Assembly (NCBI GenBank): GCA_029465975.1
Contig: CM055756.1
Coordinates: forward strand, 1,788,101-1,852,100
Source of the DNA: Dallia pectoralis
Taxonomy: Eukaryota > Chordata > Actinopteri > Esociformes > Umbridae
DNA: 64,000 nt
Direction of reading: 5' to 3'
Shown here: piece by piece, positions 23,430-32,334 of the stretch
Layout: every line of letters begins with the position of its first letter
Position numbering within the stretch: position 1 is the first letter of the stretch
Program-made: the position numbers and the translations under genes
The notes under the pieces: generated by a model
The model's input: the letters and a program-made list of their open reading frames with translations, nothing else
The model's database searches: none
Told to the model about the DNA's origin: nothing

Positions 23430-24652
23430 AAGTGTCTGAAAAAACCAAGGTTGAACTTTTCGGCCATAACTTCGAAAGGTATGTTTGCTGCAAAAACAAC
23501 AATGCACAACACCCAAAGAACACCATACCCACAGTGAAGCATGGTGGTGGCAGCATCATGCTTTTGGGCTGTTTTTCCTCTGGGGCATTATTCAGTGTGG
23601 AGGGAACTATTCCAAATACAGAACAGTTCCATTTAGCAGGCAATTTTGGCACAAACCTTTCAGGCTACTGAAAGAAAGCTGAAGATGAATAGAAAGTCCA
23701 CATCCAAATCCACAAAAGCATGGCTTCACCAGAAGGAGATTAACATTTGGAATGGCCCAGCCAGAGCCCAGACCTGAATCCAATTGAACATCTGAAGGGG
23801 GCTGTGCACAGGAGATGTCCTCACAATCTGACACATTTGTAGTGCTATTTCCAACACGATATCACAGGTTTTTGTGAAATAGACACGATTTTTGGACCGG
23901 AAATTTGTGACATGCACACGTAAAAGTTCCTTTTTTCGTGTCCTGGACACGATTAGTTTTTTTGTGTACACGACACGTAATATTTAGGAAAATCGTCACG
24001 CACACACAAAAAACCACAACAAACGTTTTTGGTCAACGACACGTTAAACAAATAAGTTAATCGAAATGTTAGGTATTGGTTAAGGTTAAGATTAGGGCAA
24101 GAGTACAAGTCAGGCTTTCCTTTAATATTTAGAGTAATAAAAAGAGTTATATTCGAGAAAGTTAAATCCGTCGCGTTTACAATTCAAGCTACGCCCACTT
24201 CCTGGTTGAAATGCAAGTTGAGTCAACCAATCACGACACTTGCTTTCGACAGCTCAAGGAAATCGTGTCCAGGACACGAAAAAACTACCTTTTACGTGTG
24301 GATGTCACAAATGTTGGGCACAAAAATCGTGTCTATTTCACGAAATCGCATGATATCGTGTTGGCTATTTCAAAGACTAGTGGACAAATATTGCCATGTC
24401 AAGATGTGCCATATTAGCCCAAAAAGACAGAGTGATGTAATAAAATCAAAAGGTGCTTCAACAAAGTATTCATTTAAGAGTGTGCACACTTGTGCATACT
24501 GTAAGGTTTTTATCTTATTTTTTCCCTCTTGAGTAATTCAGTTGTTTTTTAACTGAATTGTTCATGTTAAAAGTCACATTAAAGGTACAAAAAAGTTTTG
24601 AGATGATTTATCTCAAAAACCTGGGGTGAGTAGACTTTTTATATCCACTGTA
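23430..24652 (+). mobile_element. Tc1/mariner relic, split by a foldback element
   Basis: The left part (23430-23851) encodes transposase-like scraps: VKHGGGSIMLLGCFSSG near 23536-23586 and a PSQSPDLNPIEHL-type C-terminal motif near 23757-23795. The right part (24372-24652) continues the same element, ends with CTTTTTATATCCACTGTA and is the inverse of the terminus seen at 16278. The break between the parts is exactly filled by a 512-bp foldback element with a target duplication. The left terminus of the Tc1 is not seen. Confidence 0.85.
23852..24363. mobile_element. 512-bp foldback DNA element with 103-bp inverted repeats
   Basis: Arms at 23852-23954 and 24261-24363 are inverted copies of each other, by eye about 85% identical, starting CAACACGATATCA. 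An 8-bp direct repeat, GCTATTTC, flanks it at 23844-23851 and 24364-24371. Removing the element restores a continuous Tc1 sequence. Each arm contains the near-palindrome CGTGTCCTGGACACG. No coding sequence. An 8-bp duplication suggests mobilisation by a hAT, P or Merlin-type transposase; the termini do not match a family I can name. Confidence 0.85.
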
Positions 24653-25626
24653 GATTCTTCTTAGAATATAAAGCCTTCGCTCACCCCTATTCTAAGAAAT
24701 TATAACCAAGAATGAAAACTTACAAGTACCTGAACCAAGATCATCAACTGGCCAAAACACTGTGTCATGACATGTATGCCAAAGCCATCATATCATCTGG
24801 CTGTTCAAGCACAACTCAGAGACGTTTGCGAATACAGAAATGAACAAACATCGCATTATTAGTATACAGCATGACACAAATGTTGACAGAGGAATCACCA
24901 CGATTTGCGTTTATATCTTTATTACCAGAAAACCAATAACAGTAATAACAATATGCTACAATTATGAGCTCAAAGCTCAGGCTGCAGACGGCAGAGGGTG
25001 AGTGCTGATAGGCTTGTCTAGAGTGTGGGAAGAAATTATATTATAATTACCAGACATGCAGACAGCAACGTAGCATAAAATATGTGCCAAACAGCCCTTG
25101 AAACAGAGTAGCATTAAATGAATGGTGTGAATACTGAGCTATGCTTTAATTAACAGCATTCCTACATGGGTATTGTTGTTGACAGGAGAGGTGAATGCAG
25201 TGTGCAGAGGTTCCTCATCTACAGATCCGTTAGTATTTAAAAAATAAAATATGTCCTTAACTTTAATGGGAAAAACAATGTTAGAGCAAAGTAGTATTTC
25301 CAAATGAACCTTGCATAACAAGACATCATACCGATTACCACTAAACAAAAAATATATATAATAAAGAACAAAACAATAAAGCATATTATGGGCCCAGAGG
25401 AAACATTTGTAAGTGGCCAACATCTCAAATAGTTGGATAGGTTAGGGTTTTACACAAACATTAAATGTGAAGACACTTTATAAATAAGGAAATAAGGAAA
25501 TAGAAAACCCATGAACCATGAAGAGTTAGCCAATATTTGCAACTGGTGCAACAGCAAACTTTGGAATTTGTGAAGTAAAAGATTTGTAAATGTGAGTAAA
25601 ATAAATTGTAATTTGCATCAAAACAC
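24653..25626. other. Unique DNA in a putative intron
   Basis: No repeat recognised. A minus-strand frame at 25139-25390 follows an acceptor-like site, ends in a stop and has a partly protein-like sequence, but is not supported by phase and is not called. Confidence 0.5.
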
Positions 25627-25697
25627 TGCTATAATGAAATGTTGTGTGTCGTGGTAGACAGCATCTATCAGCAACATGTAAGGATACAGCTGTGCAG
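25627..25697 (-). CDS. Candidate internal exon C of an unidentified host gene
   Basis: The minus strand has ATGTATGCAG just before 25697 and GCA/GTGTTT just after 25627. The exon is 71 nt: 2 nt completing a codon plus 23 codons, ending in phase 0. That fits both the phase-1 end of exon B (38803) and the phase-0 start of exon D (4342). The peptide includes YPYMLLIDAVYHDTQHF and joins naturally to the start of exon D. The donor is weak (GTGTTT) and the exon is short, so it is the least certain of the five. Confidence 0.4.
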
Positions 25698-26030
25698 CTG
25701 CATACATTAAATAGTGTCCCCATTAGAACATGACACATTTAACTGTAGTTAGTGCACAGTGTCTGGGATTATACTGTTAATACAAGCAGGACCAGTCCTT
25801 CAATGTATTACAAGCAATTATAGGTTCTGCTCATGTTCTTCAGGGCTACTGGACCTTATCCTTATATTTACGCACGTTGCAATGGCATTCATGAGCACGC
25901 TGACTAAGAGGTGAAAACATAGCTGTGCTTTATGATCAGCTGCCAAATATACGGCCACATTATAGACAAATACTTAGCTCAGGTCATAATGAACCAGATA
26001 TTTACTTTTGCGTTGTTTGCGGAGAGCGTG
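25698..26030. other. Unique DNA in a putative intron
   Basis: No feature recognised. Confidence 0.5.
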
Positions 26031-26034
26031 TGGC

Positions 26035-26537
26035 ATTATGAGGGACCCCTCACATCCAAGCCATAAACCGTTTCCACTCCTGCCATCAGGCAAGCGTTAC
26101 AGATCTCTACTCACCTGCACCAGCAGGCTCAGGAACAGTTTCTTCCCTACTGCTGTTAATATACTGACCTCTTAAACCCTTTGGTAACCTGCACTCACAC
26201 TGCTATTTGTATCTGCCATTTGCACAATACATCCTGTGGTCTTCTTGCTGTCTCTTGCACTCCACACTGCTAGCCTATTATTAGCCTTTTACACAATGCT
26301 AAGTGTTTGTACTATCCATTTACCACCTGCATAGATGTTCTCCCTTTGTATTTCCCTCTGCACATTTGCAATTTGCTACATTTTTTAACTAAATACCTGC
26401 ACATTTACTTATCGATGACAATTACACATTCTTACAATGTACTTGGTATCTTTTTGCACTGCTCTTTTGGACGTCTGGTTGGATGCAAACTACATTTTGT
26501 TATACCGTACGTGTACTGTACAATAAAGTTTTTGGAC
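26035..26537 (+). mobile_element. LINE 3' end (Rex/L2-type), truncated
   Basis: Opens with GAGGGACCCCTCACATCCAA and CACTCCTGCCATCAGGCAAG, a block typical of the C-terminal end and early 3'-UTR of fish Rex1/L2-type LINEs, then a long UTR that ends at an AATAAA (26522). A second copy of the UTR lies at 8310-8670. No reverse-transcriptase sequence. Confidence 0.7.
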
Positions 26538-26538
26538 G

Positions 26539-26666
26539 TAACCTTTATTTAACCAGGTAACCCGATTGAGAACAAATTCTCATTTGCAACGCAAGATGCT
26601 GGGGATTGAACCCAGGACGTCATTCATACAAAGTATGCACTCTACCACTTAGCTACCAACTCATCC
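26539..26666 (-). mobile_element. tRNA-derived SINE, single A box
   Basis: On the minus strand it has an A box TAGCTAAGTGG (plus 26645-26655) and a B box GGTTCAATCCCC (plus 26601-26612) at tRNA-like spacing, then a short body and the tail CCTGGTTAAATAAAGGTTA. The tail equals that of the LINE ending at 21866. Confidence 0.85.
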
Positions 26667-27589
26667 AATTGTATCTGATCTAAAAATAATACCGTTTTAA
26701 TTTCCCCTCCCTCAAAACATAAACATAAAACTTTGGTGAGGAATTATCGCTGACGAGGAAAATAGAAGCTTGTAGCCTGTGACTAATGGGCTCATTTGCA
26801 ATTATGTTGTTTGTGGTTTTCCCAACCGTAATATGTTTACATATGCATTAAGCTTGTTGAGAGTGTGAGACAGATATAGCGTACTCCCCATCTCTACTGT
26901 GTGTCTCTGTGAACGCCGCTCGGAATACCAATCACCACATTACCCACCGTTGGAGTTAGTGTCATGGCACGTGACAACTACCTGCAGCTTTCTTGCGCTG
27001 TAGCGTATTCCTCTGAATAGATTTTCCTTAAGAATCACTGGTGAATTGATCATTCAGAGTAAGGCTGACAGCTGTGTGGCTGGGGAGAAACCAGGAGAAA
27101 GGCAAGCTGACTCTGGGCTGGGAGAGGCAGTGGGAAGCAGAATATACTCATGGTTTCTCTCCAGCCACAGCACGCAGCTGTCAGCCTCACCCCAGAAATA
27201 TCAATCAATTCAGTGCAAATAAAATTTAAGGTTTTCTTCTGTCTTTTTATTTCTCTAGAAGTTCATCAAAACAGAGCGTGCAGACATTTTATATCTGTAA
27301 ACCAATTATATCAGCATCCGTTTTTTTTGCATGTCTGCACACCTACGCGCCCAGACAAACACAAAAAACTGCAACTGCGCCTGTCTTAGTTTGTCTCCGT
27401 TTCAAAGATGGGATCTTACCCGTCTTTAGCTAACCAGACCTTTTTATTTGCCACAATCCAGGCCAGGAATAAAGGACTTTAGGGGGAGATACCAGCTAAT
27501 AGCAAACACCATGTTTCTCTCTTTATTTTGTCTATTAGCCCCAATAAAATAAACAGACGGAATGTGACATTTAGCCAATACTTAAAAGA
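26667..27589. other. Unique DNA in a putative intron
   Basis: No element recognised. The frame at 27150-27389 has no domain. Confidence 0.5.
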
Positions 27590-28445
27590 CTAAGAGCTTG
27601 GCCTTCATCCCAAATAGTTCCATTTTGGTGTCATCAGACCAGATAATATTTTTGGACCAGACCTTCAGGCAACAAGTCAGGAGTGGCTTCTGTCAAGTAG
27701 CCGCTTTACCATAATGACCTGATTGATGAAATGCTGTAGACTTGGTTGTCTCTTTAGCAGGTTTTCCCATCTCTGCAGAGACATTCTGAAGCATTGGCCA
27801 TTTGGGTTCTAGAGTGGCCATTTGGGTTTTAGGAAACCTCTCTGACCAAGGCACTTGATATATTATTTATTTAACCTTTATTTAACCAGGTAGGCTGAAT
27901 GATAACAAATTCCTATTTGCAACGGCAACCTGAGGAGAAGCTGGGGATTGAACCCAGGACATCATACATAAAAAACATGCACTCTACCACTGAGCTACAC
28001 CAACAGGACATCATACATACAAAACATGCACTCTACCACTGAGCTAGACCAACTACTCCTAATTTAGCCTGCTATTTAGCCTGGTATTTAGTTCGTCTGA
28101 AATCCCAGATTACACAATATGCTTAATAAGTAAATATGACATATGGTGGTTCAAAACCTCTTCCGTTTTACAATGATTAAACCATTTGTTCTCCTGGGAA
28201 CCTTCTAAGGACCCTCTAGATCAATGACTTAACACCAATTGTGGTCTGTGGACAGTTTAAGCGCAGGGTCTTAGCTAGACAGGTGTGTGCCTTAATCAAT
28301 CATTCCTAATCAATTAAACGTGGAGCCTAATCAGATCTAGTGGATACCTAATGATAATCAACAAACACATCTAAGCTCAATTTGAAATGTCAAGGCAAAG
28401 GGCCTGAATACATTCAGAACATTATGTTCAGTTTGTCATTTTATA
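27590..28445 (-). mobile_element. Tc1-like transposon relic interrupted by a SINE
   Basis: The left part (27590-27864) contains phrases of a known fish Tc1-like family such as TTGGTGTCATCAGACCAGAT and CTCTGACCAAGGC. The right part (28054-28445) continues it with GACAGGTGTGTGCCTT and CAAAGGGCCTGAATACATTC. In the known family the transposase reads from the minus strand. No intact frame. Confidence 0.7.
27865..28053 (-). mobile_element. tRNA-derived SINE with a duplicated A-box segment
   Basis: Same family as 26539-26666. One B box (plus 27943-27954) but two A boxes (plus 27987-27997 and 28036-28046), 49 bp apart, because the head segment is tandemly duplicated. The tail ends CCTGGTTAAATAAAGGTTAA. 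Inserted within a Tc1-like relic. Confidence 0.85.
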
Positions 28446-28716
28446 TAATTATATAATATAGAAATTATATAATAGATCATTTAAATTGTGTTGTTTTACT
28501 TTCATTGGGAATTACTGTGTGTAGATTGATGGCAAAAGATTATAAGTCCTGAAAGATTTATAATACTCTAAACAAAGGAATAAAATAAATGTGCCTTTAT
28601 AATGAGTAGACTGCAAGTTTGTTTGAGCTGTCTTTTAAAGACAAATATAAACGTTAAATGTTACTGTATTTTGTTTTTTTTGGAATGTGTCATTTCTTAA
28701 TTCATGAACAGGGACA
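28446..28716. other. AT-rich DNA, nothing recognised
   Basis: Contains a short palindromic ATTATATAAT-type stretch at 28441-28472. Confidence 0.5.
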
Positions 28717-29167
28717 ATAGTAGGGTGGCCCTAAAGTGCAAAACACACCCACTAATACGCCTAAAGTGCAAAACACACCCACTAATACGCCTAAAGTGCA
28801 AAACACACCCACTAATACCAGCTCACCCCCAATATATGAACACACTTCCCCCTAAAAAATGACTAACTTCCCCCCAAATACAAAGACACGCTCACCCAAA
28901 TGTAAAAACTTCCCCCCAAATACAAAGACACGCTCACCCAAATGTAAAAACCTCCCGCCCGAATACAAAGACACGCTCACCCAAATGTAAAACACATTAC
29001 ATTAACTCAAAACGGAAAAGGTAGGTCCTAAACCTTCGCTTTACATTTGGGGGAGCGTGTCTTTGTATTTGGGGGGAAGTTAGTGTTTTAAGGGGGAAGT
29101 GTGTTCATATAGGGGGGGTGAGCTCGTATTAGTGGGTGTGTTTTGCACCTCAGGGCCACCGTACTAT
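28717..29167. mobile_element. Foldback MITE with long inverted repeats and internal tandem units
   Basis: The left end AGTAGGGTGGCCCTAAAGTG and the right end, whose complement starts AGTACGGTGGCCCTGAGGTG, begin inverted arms of 130 bp or more. The left arm is expanded by tandem copies of a 30-bp unit (three at 28731-28820) and a 42-bp unit (about three at 28860-28990). No coding sequence. A TA target is possible but not firmly seen. Confidence 0.8.
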
Positions 29168-29812
29168 AGTCTCAAAATTAAATTCACCCAGGAGATATGA
29201 TGTTGGTCAAGTCAGACTCGTATTCTGCCAGACGTGTGAACAAATATACATCAATATTTAGATGGATTCCTTTAGAAACAAATGTCTTGTAAATGTATTC
29301 ACCTAAAACCTGCTCTGCAAAACATGACTTCTGGAGATGTATAAGACCGTCTATCTGTCCAATAAGTGATCAGGATCTTTCAAATGGTCTCATGTTTTTA
29401 CACCCCTACAGCCCCTCTCCTGATAGAAGGTTTCTAGGGGAGTGATGGTCGATGGGTGCTGCCAACTTCACGAATAACAGCTCAGCAAGTCGTTGGGGAT
29501 TCCCGATAATTTGTTTCCTGCGTTAGAGTGACCAGACTTATAGTGATTGCGGTGGATACATATGTTGTGGGACTTTTCTCAGGCCTTCAGTGGCAGATCT
29601 ATAAACACTGTACTTATGAGGAGAGGCCCAGGGTCAGGTAATCACATCTCCGGGGGAGGTGCAGGTGTCCATGACACAGTCGGCTAAGTTCATTTACTCA
29701 CTGGAAAGAATGTGATGTAATTTAGGCGTGATGTACAGCTGTTGGAGGAGTGCTCAAGTGAGTGTAATTTGTAGTGGATTTGAGGCCTGTAGTGGAAGAT
29801 GTATGAGCAGTG
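29168..29812. other. Unique DNA in a putative intron
   Basis: No gene or element recognised. Confidence 0.5.
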
Positions 29813-29896
29813 CTGTGTTTGAGTGGACAGGATTGTGTTTGAGTGGACAGGATTGTGTTTGAGTGGACAGGATTGTGTTTGAGTGGACAGGATTGT
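29813..29896. repeat. 20-bp minisatellite, 4 copies
   Basis: Unit GAGTGGACAGGATTGTGTTT. Closely related to the array at 29995. Confidence 0.95.
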
Positions 29897-29994
29897 CTCA
29901 TATCGGACAATCATCAGTTATAATGGACAGTTGATTATGTTAATCCTTCTGTTTGAGACTGGACTCAAAGTTGGAGACTGTTGAAGTTGTGTTG

Positions 29995-30424
29995 TGTTTT
30001 AGTAGACAGCTCTGTGTTGGAGTGGACAGCTCTGTGTTTGAGTGGACAGCTCTGTGTTTGAGTGGACAGCTCTGTGTTTGAGTGGACAGCTTTGTGTTTG
30101 AGTGGACAGCTCTGTGTTGGAGTGGACAGCTCTGTGTTTGAGTGGACAGCTTTGTGTTTGAGTGGACAGCTTTGTGTTTGAGTGGACAGCTTTGTGTTTT
30201 AGTAGACAGCTCTGAGTTTGAGTGGACAGCTCTGTGTTTGAGTGGACAGCTCTGTGTTTGAGTGGACAGCTCTGTGTTTGAGTGGACAGCTCTGTGTTTG
30301 AGTGGACAGCTTTGTGTTTGAGTGGACAGCTCTGAGTTTGAGTGGACAGCTCTGTGTTTGAGTGGACAGCTCTGTGTTTGAGTGGACAGCTTTGTGTTTG
30401 AGTGGACAGCTCTGTGTTTGAGAC
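29995..30424. repeat. 20-bp minisatellite, about 21 copies
   Basis: Unit GAGTGGACAGCTCTGTGTTT with CTCTG/CTTTG variants. It starts and resumes with a TTTTAGTAGACAG variant at 29998 and 30197. Confidence 0.95.
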
Positions 30425-30797
30425 ACAGTTGGTAGAGCTGGTAGGAAAGAGGAGATGCCAGACATGTTTGTCTCTCTGTATACAGATTTAAATGGTACGG
30501 ATATTTGTGTGATTTCGCTCTCTCTGTCTGTTCATGTTTGTGGTTGTCTCTACCTGGGACTGCCTTGTGACAATAGTTGAAGCTCTCGTAAGATCTGCTA
30601 TAAAGGTCAGTGTCTCAGGTAGCTTTGTGACAGGGGTCACATGATGATGGATTGTTTATTTGCCAGTATCAGTTGAATATGGTGACAGGCAATACATTCT
30701 GCAGTTTACATGTTAGGGGCATTAAGTCTGGCTGGAATGTCCGCTGATATCTAGGCCTGTGTGATGGACAGTCTAAATATAGGTTGTCTTTTCTAAT
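30425..30797. other. Unique DNA between minisatellites
   Basis: No feature recognised. Confidence 0.5.
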
Positions 30798-31291
30798 TGA
30801 GATATGCCAACCCCATAGTCTCCTCATTGAGATATGCCAACCCCATAGTCTCCTCATTGAGATATGCCGACGCCTTCTTCTCCTTATTGTGGTATGCCGA
30901 CGCCTTCTTCTCCTTATTGTGGTATGCCGACGCCTTCTTCTCCTTATTGTGGTATGCCGACGCCTTCTTCTCCTTATTGTGATATGCCGACGCCTTCTTC
31001 TCCTTATTGTGATATGCCGACGCCTTCTTCTCCTTATTGTGATATGCCGACGCCTTCTTCTCCTTATTGTGGTATGCCGACGCCTTCTTCTCCTTATTGT
31101 GATATGCCGACGCCTTCTTCTCCTTATTGTGATATGCCGACGCCTTCTTCTCCTTATTGTGATATGCCGACGCCTTCTTCTCCTTATTGTGATATGCCGA
31201 CGCCTTCTTCTCCTTATTGTGATATGCCGACGCCTTCTTCTCCTTATTGTGGTATGCCGACGTCTTCTTCTCCTTATTGTGATATGCCGAG
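30798..31291. repeat. 30-bp minisatellite, about 16 copies
   Basis: Unit GATATGCCGACGCCTTCTTC plus TCCTTATTGT, with GATATG/GGTATG variants. The first two or three copies are diverged. All frames stay open because the period is 30. Confidence 0.95.
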
Positions 31292-31605
31292 GTGGACTTA
31301 ATGTGTTGCTCAGTGTCTGATGCTTTTAGTTGTGGTGATGTTACAGCATGTTTGGCAGCCCAGGCTTCTCTTGTTTTCCTCGGCAGGCAGCCAACAGGCT
31401 CATGGAGCAGATGGTGGAGACAGAGAATGGTCCATACCATGTCCTTGGACAGGACAGCATAGACTGCAAAGCTCACACACGGAGATGACATGTTCTTAAC
31501 ATCGGTGAAATGTAAAGATTAGGCAAACTTTAGAATATGGAGATATCGTCTGCATTCGTATATGTATGTAAATATATATATTAATGCACTAATACATACA
31601 GTATA

Positions 31606-31652
<47 letters not shown>

Positions 31653-31704
31653 GTGACAGCCCCATAATCACCTCCACACACACTAATACATGCAGTATAA
31701 TATA
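31292..31704. other. Unique DNA with an (AT)n microsatellite
   Basis: The AT dinucleotide run is at about 31614-31648. Nothing else recognised. Confidence 0.6.
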
Positions 31705-31783
31705 TACAGTATCTCACAAAAGTGAGTACACCCCTCACATTTTTGTAAATAATTGATTCTATCTTTCACGTGACAGCACTGTA
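31705..31783 (+). mobile_element. Tc1/mariner terminal fragment, second family
   Basis: TACAGTATCTCACAAAAGTG and the following GAGTACACCCCTCACATTTT match the terminus of another common fish Tc1-like family. A body fragment of the same family lies inverted at 45115-45690. Confidence 0.8.
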
Positions 31784-31933
31784 ATTTGCTAACAGGTGGA
31801 CATCCTTTACAACAAACAATCTTTTAGCTTTGGTGTATTGGATTTCCAAGAATATCGATTAAAAGGATAAATTGACCTAGATTCATATTTGAATGAAATT
31901 ATACTCACCCCAATTTGTACTTTAAGGCCCATG

Positions 31934-32334
31934 TGTCACTATTGGTGTGGTGGCGTTGCTACACTTCCATTTCGGTGATCCACTTCCGTGTTTTTGTACT
32001 CACTAGCTGTGATTACTTCCTCTTTCACGTGGTCACAGCTGTTAGTAATCTGTCACTTTATCTGGGATATAAGAGGGTCGCGAGCAGTGCACTCGTTGCT
32101 TCGCATTGTTACATGTCACACGTTATTTTAGAGGTGAGTGGGTTATACTACTGCGGTTATTGTAATGTGTTTGTTTAAGTCGCTATATGCGCATTTTCAT
32201 TTCAGTGCCACAGTTTACTGTTTTTCGCCGTTCACGGTTTGTTTTACTTTTGTATGGTTAAATAAACCTGTTAAACGGATTATCCACGACTCTGCACATG
32301 GCTTCCTACACTACACCATACAGCGGTCGTGACA
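31934..32334 (+). repeat. 5' LTR (401 bp)
   Basis: By eye it differs from the 3' LTR at five positions, so the insertion is fairly young. It contains TATAAG at 32068, an inferred transcript start near 32098, a donor-like GTGAGT at 32134, an acceptor-like TTTCAG ending 32205, AATAAA at 32261-32266 and an ATG at 32298. Confidence 0.95.
32068..32073 (+). promoter_or_regulatory. TATA box of the LTR promoter
   Basis: TATAAG lies 30 bp before GCTTCGCATT (32098-32107). That is the canonical distance to a pol II start, and the predicted start coincides with the segment complementary to the PBS. Confidence 0.7.

Noticed and set aside
25139..25390. Terminal exon on the minus strand after TTTTTTGTTTAG
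   Set aside because: Its phase does not fit the neighbouring candidate exons and the first half of the peptide is hydrophobic low-quality sequence; kept out of the model.
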